Shown in pieces: positions 35,527 to 49,469 of a stretch of DNA of 64,000 nucleotides; position 1 is the stretch's first letter; every line of letters starts with the position of its first letter. The stretch comes from Tanytarsus gracilentus (taxonomy: Eukaryota > Arthropoda > Insecta > Diptera > Chironomidae): assembly GCA_038502055.1 (NCBI GenBank), contig JAXRKN010000037.1:124001-188000 (forward strand), read 5' to 3'. Under the pieces are notes generated by a model. It ran no database searches. It was not told the origin of the DNA and saw nothing but the letters and a program-made list of their open reading frames with translations. Both the position numbers and the translations under genes were made by a program.

Positions 35527-38016
35527 TTAAAGCTTCAGAAGCACTGCACATACCACTTCTAACATTTCATATTTCATTCATAAAAATTAAAATGAAAATT
35601 TTATAAAGTGTGGCTTAAAAAACACGTTTTTTGAGTGCAAAATGATTGATCGGTTTTCGACTTTTTTATATATGATTGTTTAAAGATTAAAATCGCAATA
35701 TAAAAACAATCAAAAGCCTTCAACTTTTATTAGCACAAGCTTCAGCTACTCACTTCGTAGGCTCATGACTTGAGCAACAACAAAGTACTTTATGAAACTG
35801 AAATCACCTCATCATCTTATTCGCGTCCTTTTATATTGTGTGTATGTTGCATAAAAATAGCAAGTTTGCGGAATGTCTTCGGGCAATTTTTTCGCTCTCG
35901 ATCGATATTGTTGTGAGTGTTCATATAAAGAGCGGCATTTGCATGTCGAAATCAAAAGAAGAAGAAGAATTTGCATAATAAAGTTCAAGATCTTTAATCT
36001 CAACCTCCTCATTTTGCCTCGCTTGATGCTATTCTTGTTTGCCCATCGACATCATCATCTCATACAGTCAGCACTGTACTCTCTATCCCTTTACTCACTT
36101 AAATTCTCATCTCCTTTGAAGCCGGCAATTTATCATTCGCATGTGGAGTGCACTCTCACGGTACAAACATATTACACGCCAAAAAACAGCAACAACAACA
36201 TAACATTCATGAATGTAATGAGGGAAGAAATTTTCAATACTTCTCATAGCTCTATCGCCATCACGACATCATCGCATGACTGAAAATTCTATATTGAAAA
36301 TATATATACATAAATGTATTTAAGGATGTCGCACGAGCATGAAAAGATCAAAATGTATGATTTAAAAAAATGTGGCATCAAAGGGTGAACAAGAAGATGT
36401 ATTTGATCGAGCATGACAACGATACGCGACTAAATAAATTCAATCAAAGGATAAAACATTTTCTCAAATATTTTATATTTAAAGGATGTGAGGGAAATTT
36501 CAATTATTGTCACTCACTCACACTGCCTAGTTGTTAAAAAACTCAACAATGAACAACACTGCAGCAGTGGGAATAAAGAAATGTCTAGGTGTGAACATGT
36601 CACAGCCTTAGCCTGTCAGGGCAGCAAAACAGCACTCGGAGAAGTTTCTGAATGTGAATTATTTTAACTTCAGTGTGACATGCAGCACAAAAAAAATATA
36701 AAAAGAGTTAAAAGTTCAGACAAGAACATGTCAGAAGTTACAAAATTCTTTTTATTTGTGGCAGGGCTTGCGGTTGACCATAATTGTGTTGAGATTCAAT
36801 TACGAACATCCTCCAATATTGTTTGAGTTAGTCACACACTCATGCAGCTCATTCGAAAGCAATTTCGATGCAGAAATTCTTTAACAATTTCCTCAATTTT
36901 AATTCTCTCAATCGATGGGTGAAAAACCGCATCAATTTCCGTTCCATTATATCGATTCTGATATTTTTCCTTTCGCAAGACATAAGAAGATAAACATCAA
37001 CATGGCTGAGTGTAATAATAATGGATTAGCGAACGAACTTGTTTTGCATGAATGCAAATATTAGCCGGAATATCATCGATGATGATAGAAAAGCAACGAG
37101 AAAATACCATCTTGAGATTCTTCTACTTTACACTCTTTTGCAAAGTTTTTTTATGCATTGACAGAAAATATCATTTCAGTTTTTGAGTTCAATCACTTCA
37201 TTATATCATAAGAATGCTTTCCTGTCAGCTTTAATAGCTTTAACTTCAGGGAACTGACTTTTAAGGTTTATGAAATTTTAATTTACAAAAAAGTTTTCAT
37301 CCCTTGCAAAATGATGGCATTTTTTATGTAAGAAAAATGCAAATTGAATGCTTGACCAGAATGACAGCAATCGGATCTAATTTCCTTTCCCTCTCATTCG
37401 ATTCACTCTCGTCGTAGTGCAGAACTTTCTCATGTTCTTGACGATCGCATACAGTGAGAATGCCAATGACTGATAATGACACGTAATTAAACTATTTTAT
37501 CATCCTCGATAGTCCCGCTAGAGTTTACTTGCACATCCTATCGATGGAATAATAACTCAAGAAGCAATTTTTCAATATACGAAAGTGCAATTGCAGTGAA
37601 AAAGGGGAAGAAGGGAGAGAAAGAGTGAGTGATGAGTAAACGATTCAATTGCGAGCAAGAACAAACATAATTGACGTGTAAAAGAAAGATGATGAGATGG
37701 TGAGGCGAGAGCAAAAGCAACTGCGTAAGAAAATAACGTTTTTCGAAGGTAAACAGGCAATAACAATTCTCATGCAATTCGATTAAGAAACGCTCAATTT
37801 ACTCAATAATTATAATAACAACAACAATATCGGAAATAAGAGAGTCGATGATAATTAATTGAAAGTAACAGCACAAAAATCAGAAGTCTGAAAACCGCAT
37901 CATTGCCGTCCAACTGTTCTCTTCACTTGCCTCAACTTGCTCTGTTGTTGCTGCCACTGCCGCGATCTCTCGTGTCCGATTATGCTTTCTTACTTCATCT
38001 TTTGTTCTTAAGCAAT
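35527..38016 (-). repeat. Right arm of a ~2.5-kb inverted duplication
   Basis: Reverse-complement partner of 5108..7602. The two arms are separated by 27.9 kb that includes the whole EPB41L4A coding region. Differences include an added TTAT at about 37835 and single-base changes. It contains the same candidate promoter cassette. Confidence 0.95.
35754..35835 (-). promoter_or_regulatory. Candidate TATA/initiator promoter with short first exon, right arm of inverted repeat
   Basis: Mirror copy of the left-arm cassette: TATAAAAG on the minus strand at 35835-35828, TTCAGTT with +1 about 35799, donor GAA|GTGAGT with exon end at 35754. It points left, toward the spliced 5' UTR acceptor of EPB41L4A at 29020, so it could be a distal promoter of that gene. 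Spacing of 36 nt is a little long. Confidence 0.35.
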
Positions 38017-41000
38017 GCTGTTAATGGCTGTCGATGACTGACTGTTATGCTGAAGATATTTATTTTATTTTTCAATTGAATTCTCATCGATAAATCGAGA
38101 GAAATAGAAAATCCACACAAATATTTCTCTTCGTTTTGTTCTCACATCTTGATTTTATTTCCACAATGTGGATTTTGTGGCTTTGGCAGCAGGGTTAAAT
38201 GATTAAAATACTGTGGTGATTGATTTTTTTTCTCATTCAAAGAATAATTGAATTCTTTTTTGCATAACACGATAAAAGCTCTTAATTTCATTTAGCCATA
38301 AGGTTTCATACAGAATGAAGTGGATGAGATGATCCTGGCTCTTGAGACACTTCAAGATAAACCACTTTTCACTCACTACACACATACATAGTAAATAAAA
38401 AACTTCTCGGCAATGTCTCATGGTGGTTGAGTCCAAAACACTCACTTTGACTCTGCGTTGTGTGTGACTGAGTGACAGGTAAAGTAAGAATTGAAAAAAA
38501 AGAGAGAAGGATAGATTGAAATTCTATGAGTAAGAAGTATGTCAATCATTTGTATTTTTCTCATTTAATAAACTGCGGCACTTAAATCACCTCGCCGTGT
38601 GGCTGTCAAGTCTTATCACGTTTTCATCTCCATTTATGCTGCATATATCCCCAAAGCACCTTAAATAGACTCTCGCCAACAGACGGAGACGATTGGCGAA
38701 GTAGGTGGGAAATTGTCTCGTAAAAATTACATCGTAAAGTGCAGGCATAAAGGCCGTTAAAAATTACGAGATATATTCGCTTAAGAAAAAGTGTCCAAAA
38801 GGGAATTCCACCAAATGAGGGAATACACAAAATGCACTGTTACATGCCACACAAATTCTTATTCCTTTTTTTATTATTTTATCAAGATCATTCTTTCGAA
38901 CAAAATAACTGAACACAATTTTTTTCGTCTTCGTTTTTGCTGATATTTTTTATGTATGCAAAATGTTAATAATTTCCTCATTTCTTTTCGCGCGCCAAGC
39001 ACATTCATGTTCTTAATAAACTTGTTAAGAACACTCAGACTCACTTTGTTCATTCACATGGCAATTTTTACAGTATAATCTGACGAGGATTAAAACTTTT
39101 CATGGGGTCTTGGAAAGAATGAAGAAATTTTGAGAGATTGAGGTAAAATTCTAGACTTCCAAGAAGAAGTCAAAATATTCTTCTAATCGAGGTCGTCTGA
39201 AAAGTGGATTATGATTTTTTTCTTAAACATTTTATTAAAAAAATAATTTTTTTTTATGTAAAACTTTTCAAATCCAATTTTTTGCGAAAGAAAATTTAAA
39301 ACAAAAACGTCTGATTCACAGCCCTAATAAAAGTTTTTTTTGCATAATAATCAAAGTCGTATAAAAACTGCTAAATTATTAATTTCTGCAATATAAAATC
39401 TCTGGGTTCACCCTCGTATAATTATCAATGTTCTCAGCAGAAGGTTTCCTGCATCGAGGCATATAATAAAAAATATTCTATTAAAGCCATTTGCAGAGCA
39501 TTAAAAATTCAGCAAATAATTTTTTTCCATCTCTCAAAAAAATGTTTGTTTGCTCACTCTCCCACCATCTCGATGTTTTTATTCATTAATGAAAAGTTAT
39601 TCATTACGCTCCGCCTAACAATTTTCATAGAATCAGAAATTTTTGTTTTGGCACAAAAAATTTCGCACAATAAAAAAAGAAGCGAGAGATTTTTAAAAAA
39701 GTTTAAATTAATTTTTTTAAAGGGTTGAAAACTCACTTCAACAATGTTGCTAAACATACCATAATCTAAAAGAACACACGAAATGAATTAATTTATCCTC
39801 GCTCTGTTAAAGGCCTTGTAATCCATTTAATTTGCTCCTGCGATGCTTAATTCCAATTTCTTATCAATTCGAAAATGAATAATTAATTGCTCGAATTATT
39901 TTTTTTATATATTCAAGAAAAAATTTAATCCAAAACAATATGTACAAACACACTCGATTTAATTATTTATCTTTTCACTTTTTTCTCCTTCTTCGTTTCT
40001 ATTTCACACGTAAGATTTTTATTAATTTTTGCTCAATTGAATAGATTTTTTTCTCGTTTTCAACTTTTAATTCTTGATTGTATGCTAATTGTGAATATAT
40101 TGTTAGAAAATATTTTTTTCTTGTTCAATAGAAAATATCATCTTAAATTCTGATTTATTTATTTTTTTGGTTCACTCTTGCAACTTTGTTATCCGGAGAA
40201 AAATTGCTCTAATTTAAATATCTCAATAAATCTCTGCTGATACACATAGATGGATGAGATATACACAAAATAATATTCCGAAGTGGTTTAGGAGAGGGTT
40301 CAAAAAATTCAACTTATCCGCGGTGCTTTCGAAACACGAATGAGTGTGGATATAAAAACTTGTGCATGCATGCTGGAGGAAAAGATTGTTGAACGTTGAA
40401 CGCTCACTCAATGTTGTGCGTGCAACAACGAAGCAATAATAATTTTTGTGAATGAAAATCTGTTGTTGCCGATACACCGGCTGTGAGAAAAAAAAATCCA
40501 CTTGATAGCAATCAGTAGCATTCCCACAATAGCTTGTGTCTATATACCCTCACAAAATGATATAGTTTATCGACGTTAAAAATTTAAATTCGGAATTAAT
40601 TCACCAAAAATTAAAATAAAAAATTTATCTCTCTTTTTTTGTATCATATAAATTTTTATTATGGGCATCTTAAATGCGAGTCAATTAATTATTCCCGACA
40701 ACAAAGTCGCTCATAGTATGAACTTCACGCAAAAACAATGAGCAAGAAAAAACTGCTGGCGGTGGTTGACAATGAAATGGCGATTCCCAATTTTAGCGAA
40801 AGATTTTTTGTTCTCTCTCGCTCGCAAGCTAGCTTAAGCCCACACAATACTGTCTGGTTGAAATCGAAAATCGCGCTTAAAGTCGATATCAAAAGAAATT
40901 ACAATAAATGTTAGAGTGTAGTCATAATAGTAGGCAGAAAAGCTGCCGATAAATATATGAGCTGAAAACAAGCAGTAGAACAAGATCTTCAAGATAATTT

Positions 41001-42425
41001 CCTGCATTTTCCTCGACCCTTCAAGTCGATCTCACTCACATACGCAATTATGATAATTCAGGCACTTTTTTTTCTAAATACTACTCTTTCCCACGAAAAA
41101 ACATAAAGAGAGCTCGAGATATTCATTTTTTAATGCTTCTTTATTGAAGGATTGTGCGTTTTGAGTGTGCAACAAGCATGTATGAAAAACCCGAGAGGCA
41201 ACCAGCGATAATAATAATATCTTCAAATTGCAAAATCGTGATTTAACGAAATCCACAAGCGATTTTTTAAGTTTTCTGTTTCTATATGCTGCGACCATTC
41301 ACATGCACATTTACTTCTCTTTTTTTCGGCGGCAGAGAATGGTGAGTCATGACTCATTCATGTCCAAATTGGAATATGAATGATTTAAATCATGCTCTCG
41401 GCTCACTTGGGCATTGTTGGTTATAATGAATACCTACACATGCGATGCATTCATTTTTTTGTGAAAATATTTCCATCAACTGTAAACCCCAAATTTTGAC
41501 AAAACTGTTGATGAAATAAAACAATTTACTATTTTAATTTTACTTTTTTAAATTTAAATTTTTATGATTGAGAAAATAAATTTTAAATATTGACCTCTCC
41601 GCTTTATTTTAATTTTGCCAACAATCAGTGCTTCAGAAGCGTATTCGAATGAGTGTTCGGAAATTTATAACAAATTCTGAATGATTTTTCAGCTGCCATA
41701 TGATATTAAAATTCAGTATTCACCATAATATTTATATGTGAAATATAAAGCGAGTCAAAAATTTTATGCTAACAACTTATAATTGCTGCATATAATTAAA
41801 GTTAATTAATTTATAAAATTGCACCAATAAAAATTCAGTTTAGTGGGACTGAGTGCGTTTTATTGCCGCATTTTGTGATAAACATTTGCATGAAAATGTA
41901 ATTAAGAAGCTTAGAAAGTACAACGCCAAACATTATCTCACACACATAATTTTGTAAGTGTGAAGGAGAAAAAAATCATTTCTTAATGCGTGACGGATAA
42001 AGTTGCGTAGCAGTGGTGGCAGCGAAGCTGCAATTAATCATGTGTGGTTGATTATGTACAAAAATATGTATAATACTTTGATAGCTTTGCGTGGACTTTT
42101 TTATTTGAGCAAGTTTTTATTTTTGAAGACTTAATCGCTTTTGTTAGGATTGAGCATGGCATTCAAACTGACCACTCTCACCCTCTTTTTGCATGCTTTA
42201 TTTTTTTGCTGTCATTTGACATAGGTTTGATTTTAAAACTTTGAAGGTTTCATCTCATTTTTCGGAATCACAACAATAATCTCCAGTAAGCAAATTGCAT
42301 TAAATCTAAATTTAATTTTAATGAGACATTTAAAAAATCTCAACTTATCCACATTTTTAATCTTAATCATGAGTTAATCTTAATTCACTTAATGCCGAGA
42401 CATGTTCATTAAGGCATAAACTATA
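38017..42425. other. Non-coding stretch
   Basis: No gene or repeat recognised. ORFs of 60-92 codons lack motifs and splice context. Confidence 0.55.
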
Positions 42426-42433
42426 TTATCCTC

Positions 42434-43891
42434 GTGTGAGGGAAGTACGGCGGAGAATTTCTCCATTTGGTCTGAATTTTGGATATTATTGTGACCTAAT
42501 TGTGACTATTTGTGACGCACTCTTTTTTTGACACCCAATATTTTTTGGTTTTGGACTTTTAAAATTTTGAGTTTTCCGCCGTACTTCACAAGAACTACGG
42601 CGGAGTTTTAAAACATATTTTTTCATATTTATATTTTCTTATAGCATTTATTTTGACTATTTTTGACATCCAAAAAGTTTTTGAATTCAAACGTTTGTCA
42701 AAAAAATATGATTTTTTGAAATGTTGAAAATAAAAAAGCTCTTTTCACCACATGGGTTGATGAGAACTATGGCGGAGATTTTCTCAAAAAAATTTTTAGA
42801 TGAAAAGCAAAAATGCTTATGGATCATAACTTTTTTGACTATTTGTGACGCAAAGAAATTATTCAAATCCGAGTTTTGATTAAAAAGCTACAGTGATTTG
42901 AATTTCAAAATTATTTTGAGCTTTTTCTCATGCATCTATAAAAAATTCTGAGAATTAACCGTTATATTAATTTTGAAAATCTTCTATCAAAAATTTAATT
43001 TTTTGAATACGTTAATATTAATTAAAGATAATAATTTCTTCAGAATTTACTAACTTTAATTTTTAAATTAAATTAAATTTGAAATTTAAGTTTTCCCCAT
43101 AAAATTATTTCCTAAAATGCTGTTAAAAAACTCTTAAAAAAAATAATGAAAAAATTACATCAACAATATGCTATCTAAAGAACATAAATTTTATGGTGAA
43201 AACTTAAATTTCAAATTTAATTTAATTTAAAAATTAAAGTTAGTAAATTCTGAAGAAATTATTATCTTTAATTAATATTAACGTATTCAAAAAATTAAAT
43301 TTTTGATAGAAGATTTTCAAAATTAATATAACGGTTAATTTTCAGAATTTTTTACCTGAATTTTTTTTAGAAGGCATGAAAAAAAGCTCAAAATAATTTG
43401 GAATTCAAATCATTGTAGTTTTTTAATCAAAACTCGGATTTGAATAATTTCTTCGCGTCACAAATAGTCAAAAAAGTTATGATCCATAAGCATTTTTGTT
43501 TTTAATCTAAAATCATTTTTGAGAAAATATCCGCCATAGTTCTCATCAACCCATGTGGTGAAAAGAGCTTTTTTATTTTCAACATTTCAAAAAATCATAT
43601 TTTTTTGACAAACGTTTGAATTCAAAAACTTTTTGGATGTCAAAAATAGTCAAAATAAATGCTATAAGAAAATATAAAAACATCATGAAAAAGTATGTTT
43701 TTTAAAAACTCTCCGCCGTAGTTCTTGTGAAGTACGGCGGTGAAAGCTCAAAATTTTGAAATGCTCAAAACTCAAAAAATATTGGGTGTCAAAAAAAATG
43801 GAGAGTGCGTCACAAATAGTCACAATTAGGTCACAATAATATCCAAAATTCAGACCAAATGGAGAAATTCTCCGCCGTACTTCCCTCACAC
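42434..43891. mobile_element. Palindromic non-autonomous DNA transposon with 8-bp target duplication
   Basis: Arms 42434..43106 and 43187..43891 are inverted copies of each other (~90% or more) around an ~80-bp centre. Ends read GTGTGAGGGAAGTACGGCGG. The exact 8-bp direct repeat TTATCCTC flanks both sides (42426-42433 and 43892-43899), the size used by hAT and P-type transposases. The internal GTACTTCACAAGAACTACGG stretch is itself a sub-palindrome. No transposase: a long-TIR MITE or foldback element, moved in trans. Confidence 0.92.
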
Positions 43892-43899
43892 TTATCCTC

Positions 43900-46800
43900 C
43901 GGTATGAGAGGGAAGCAATGTATGTAAACCTCTTTATCTGACTCAGATGATGATGATTTATCAACCCATTAACGTTCCTGCCAATTAACGCTCACATCTC
44001 CCCTCAGTGCCACATCATACATGAGAGATTTTTCGCGTGTTGATAAAGAAATCGCTGATTTTACTCATGTTCTCTCCCTTGACTGCTCCATCATGAATCA
44101 TATTCACAAACGTGGTCATTAAAAGAAAATTAAGATTGCACTTCACTTACTTTATAGCATTTATTATTATGGTTATGATCTACGCTTTGCAGTTACATCT
44201 CCACCATCTTAAGAGTCACTTCGCTTGCCGTCACAATTATGTGGATTTATTGTGTCGAATGTGATAGTTTAAATGAGCCTCGCGATACGACATAAAATGC
44301 ACTAGTCAATAATTCGCGCAATTCTAGTCAACAAGAAATCATCATTACAACCATGTTCCAAGCAATGTTAACCTGAAGCTGTCTACTCATCATTCGTAAT
44401 GCTCTCCCCACCGTTTTCAGAATAAATTCCAGGAAAATTAACCGCACAAACTCGAGTGCAAAAATAAAAATCGTGAGAAACAGTTTATGAAAAAGCAATA
44501 AGTGATGATGAAGAATTTTTTCCGTTTTTATTTATTTTTTTTCGGGAGGGGAAAAAGATTTAATTATATTAAGCAAGTATTATTGAATATGCGTGCAAAA
44601 AATGAAAAATTGAGAGAGAAGTTCTCGTCGAAGAACTCATGTAAAACTATTTAATGACTGCTTCAAGCAATAAAAGGAAGAAAAATGCTTCTTTTGCACA
44701 TTTCAATGATTGCAGAGATTTCAAAATCATCCAGTAATTGAAAATTGTGCTTTCAGCTATTTTCAAAAATCATTAAAAGTTGAGTAAAAATTCTTATTGA
44801 AAAAAAATCAAAGTGTCTTGAAGACTCAGACATATCGTTAAAGTTTTTGAAGCAATAAAATTTTTACATTATTTGTTACTAAAATCTTTTCATCAACTAA
44901 TAATTCTTGGAGTTTAAAATCTTAATATATTTATTTGTATTTTTCTTTTTAAAAAAATCGTGTACACTAAAGTTGATGCATTCTCAGTAATTTATTGCAT
45001 AAACGGTAATGAATTGACACTCAAGTCACTGACCTGAAAAATTAATTAAAACTTATATGAAAATCTTTTGCAAAATTTTTTAAAATCCTTTTTAACTTCA
45101 AAACAACGTTCCATTTATAAAAATACAATCTTCAGGTCTTAATTTATGCTTTTAAAAATCAACCGAATTATTATAAACTTTCATAATTCTTTTGAGCCAA
45201 TTTCTATTATTCGTTGAGTGTATGTACTTAATTTTCTTTATCAAAATCAAAGTAGTTTTTACTAATTTAACAAAAATCCACAACAGCAATATATTACACA
45301 ATATTTTTCCCATCTACTCACTGGATAAAAAAATCACGTTCGTTTAAGGTTTGAGAGCGGTCGCGAGAGAGTTAAGCGCAAAAAAGAGTTGAATGAAAAA
45401 TTACTAAAATTACCCAAAAAGCTTCCATGTACAAAATGAAATTTACACGCACATTCGACATTAAAGGTCAACAGCATTCGGCTTACCTACCGCAACACCA
45501 CCACCAAAAGCGAGCGCCACAAAAAACATCGATTATTAAAAGAGACGAGTCAATCAATCAATCGGTGCGTGCATAAAACTGGGTCGATTTTAATGAGACA
45601 AATTTTTTTGACATCGTCATCATTGTCGTTTTTAACGTGGCGTGAAGAAGAGTCGAACAGAAAAAATGACTTGAAGGTGATTTTCACAACTTGAAATTAG
45701 CTCCGATACTCCGATTTCAAACTGATTCCTACAATAGACGGAATAATGAATTGAAATAGGTGATCAGGTTGTGAAGTGAAGTGACATAATCGAAATTGAA
45801 TAGCAGTTTATGAGCGTGGCAATCGACATTGTGTGCGGCGTTAGTAGCAGCTGTAACAAAAGTCTTTTTTGCTCATCTTCGTTAAACCTTTTTTTTGGCT
45901 CGCAACTATTAATTATTCTGCACAACAAAAAAAATGTAAACTTTCAATTTTCGACATCGCGTTCGTGTTAAGATTTCCGTGAACACTCGTGCAATTGCAC
46001 AAAAGAATGGTTACTGAGATTTAAAAGTGCATTGCAAGGTTATGCTGAGGAAGTGTCAATGACGAAGATTGAAATAAATTGACGAACGTCACGAGATATT
46101 TTGGATCAATGTCGGCAAAATAAAATTATCTAAAATTGCTATTTAAAAATATTTCCAAGTTTTAAAATCAAATTCTCAGAATCTCTGCCAACTGACGGAA
46201 GTGCCAGAATAAAAAATATTCGTTGCATAAATCACTTTCACAAGGCATTAATCACAACTCAATTTTGCATATTCACTGACTACAGAGAATTCCCCTCAAA
46301 ACTAATTTCGCTGACTAGCCAATAAATTTCCTTTATGAATTGCAATAAAATCCAGTGGCTGATCATGCCCACTGCCTTTAAAAATTAAAATCCAGTTGTG
46401 CGGTGGAAGTAAACAAATGATTAACATAATGACTGCCCTCTAGCAAAAAAAATATCGATATTAATCATTGAACAATAATTTTTTATATATTTTTATACAA
46501 GCCATGTTTAGCTGATCACTTGCTGTCGAGGTAAAAAAAGGTAAGGAATAAAATAAAAAAAGTTGATCGGAGGAGGAAAGAAATTGTGCAGCTCACACAT
46601 TACATACATTGCATGACATAAGTAGCTCAAGTCTGCATCGTAAACATTCACCAAATAGCCGTTGATATAATAACCGAGTAGCACTAAGAAAATATAGTTC
46701 TTGATATTAAAGTGTAAAGATAGAGAGAAAAAATAAAAGAATGATGTTGTTGTCTTGCGGAAAACTGTTATGCAATAAATTCAGTTCAATTTAAACTGTT

Positions 46801-49469
46801 ATGTGTCCAGTAAGAGAGCGAAAGACGTAGAGAGATCTACTTTCGACTGTTCTCATTTCATTTATTACTCAAAAGAAGTTGATTTTATTTTTAGATTTAT
46901 ATAATTTAATTTAAATATACATAGAAGTTTTTTAAATGTAATCATGGATTTATGAATTAATTTTTCTTTTTTAAAATTTCTTGAACCTAATTAAAATATT
47001 TCAACTCAAATTTGATTTGTTCATGATTCAAAATGATATCCATATATATAAACTCTATAATTAATTACTTAACGTAACTCGTTTTTTCACAACGTTTGAA
47101 TTCAAAATAAGAACATATTTTTTGTCTGTAAGATTTTAAGCGATATTAAACTTTTCAGAATTACTTATACTTAAATATTTTCCATTTTATTCATGGAAAG
47201 AGTTTTTAATGCTTGAATTGACATGTAATGAGTTTTCTTCTCATGCATAAAATCGTTTGAATAAAAATCCTTTTTGTTTTTGACTGCAATGCATATCGTT
47301 TATATGTAACGAGTTCACGAGGAGACACTTGAAACCACATTACTGTTTGCTTATGCGACAGCAATTAACAAACGAATACATGTAGACAAAGTTTCAGAAA
47401 ACTTTGACATCATCAGCTCTATCGATTATCAATTGAGAATTATATGTAGAAAAAAACAATAAAAACTCTAGCAATAGTCATGACTTGTAGAGGGAAAAGT
47501 TCTTCTTCGGATTTTTATCTCGCACAGGTCAATTAATATCTGACAAATTGATTGTGTCTTCGGTGCCTGCTGTCTGCTTGGCAGCAGCAAAAACTTCCAA
47601 CAACCATTTTTTCTCATCTTCTCTTTTATTCTTATTTTCAACGACGCTCACTTAAATTTATGGCATCTCGAGGTTCAAAGGTAGTCACGTGTAATCGTCA
47701 ATTATAAACACACAGCTACATTAAAATTCAAACAACATTTTCTCACTCTTCCTCAAATATATTTTCGCTTATCATTTGGCCATTAAAGTAACTGCAACTT
47801 CCCATTCGCATTGCATAGAGTCACAATTTAATTTTATTACGTCTTTCACTTGCTGCATTGTAGAAAATTGAGTGAGAGAGAGAAGAGTTAATTAACTTTG
47901 TGGAAGCAAACTAGTGAGAGGAAGATTTGTAATGCAATTAGTAAAATGAAATAATTGCTGTAAATTTACAGCGATGTCATAATAAAATTAATTTTCTTTT
48001 GAGCTTGACGGATTTAACCTACAGACCCAATCATGTGAATTTTACTGAAAAAAACTATTTTAGGTTTGTCCAAAAAGAAATTTAATTTTTTTTAAATAAA
48101 ATAAAAAATTAAGAAATAAAAATTTTATTTTTTATATTTCCCTCATAACTTGTCCAGTTCTTTATTTAGAACCCATCATTATAAAAAGCTGTTGGGCATC
48201 TATTCACAAATGACAAAAGACGATAATAACAGTACATTTTCGGTTAATTTTGTAACATGTAATCTTTTGCTCGTTCACAAAGCGACAAATCAAAACTCAT
48301 TAATTTTTTTAATACCTTTTATTTCTCTGAATTTGAGCTTTAAATTTTTTAATATGCTTTGAAACTATCACAAAATTTTTTGAAAGTCAGTTCATAACTT
48401 TGTCCAATTACCTCGATTTTAATAGAAGTAGGAAACTTGAGCTATTGAGAATAAAAGACAGTTTTGCACTCAAAAAAAGTTATTTTTATCTAAAAAGTCA
48501 TGATTAAAAATTACCTATTTCGAAATTTAAAAAAGTCTGAAGATATTTGTATAAACCTATAATGTCGTGCATTGTTCTTCAATAATTTTTTTTTATTGTA
48601 GAATCATTTTTCGTATATGTACCTAAGTGGAATGAGAAAATGTGAAAAGTTTTAATTGAAATCTCAAACAAGGATGTGAGTTTGCACATGAATGTATGGT
48701 TTATAAAATTTATGAAAGGAATTTGTAAAATGAGCAGCTTCATGAGATGGGATGTTATCAAAAAAGGAAAAGTAGAAAATTAAACTTAAAACGTATATGT
48801 ACTTTTTGAAGCTTAGGACTCTAAAAACTTTTTCAACAAATATGAGTTAAGTTTAAATTTATCCTAAAAAGTTGTGTCATGTTTGTACTAAATTGAAAAT
48901 TAAATTTTTAAATGTACTTAAATTATTTTTCGTGATTATTCTGCAATTTATTACAAATTTTATCAAACATAAATTCAACTCTATTTTTCTATGAAATTTT
49001 CACAAAAATTTCTTTAAAAATGCACCTAACGGGTACAAAGCATTGAGAGAAAACTAAAAGAAAAGACTTTTTATATTAAAATCAGAGACACAAGGTATGC
49101 TTGATGTTAATGGAAACCGACTTATTATTAACGTTGTTCCTACTTCCTTTTGGCTTTGTTTCTCTCCATAACAACAGCACAATAACTTTCCATATCTCTA
49201 ATTGATATTGCTAAATGGAGAGGAGCATACCTACATGACAATATAAAATTTTGATTCAAAAGCTAGCTTACGAGTGCTTGTGGAGTGTAATATAAAATTA
49301 TTTTTGCTTCTTTTTACTAACATGGAACGATCCAAAAGTGACCAAAGTATGGTCACTAATTATAGCTTTTTTATTATTAAATTTATCATACGACAATTTT
49401 CATCATCGTCATTGCTTCATCATGCATGAAAATAATCACTTGAATTTCCTTCCTCTCATGTTGACTTTT
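43900..49469. other. Non-coding stretch with a possible minus-strand 5' exon
   Basis: No coding exon found. At 45487 a minus-strand TAG|GTAAGC donor follows a G-rich stretch (GGCGCTCGCTTTTGGTGGTGG), which looks like a non-coding first exon. Confidence 0.5.
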
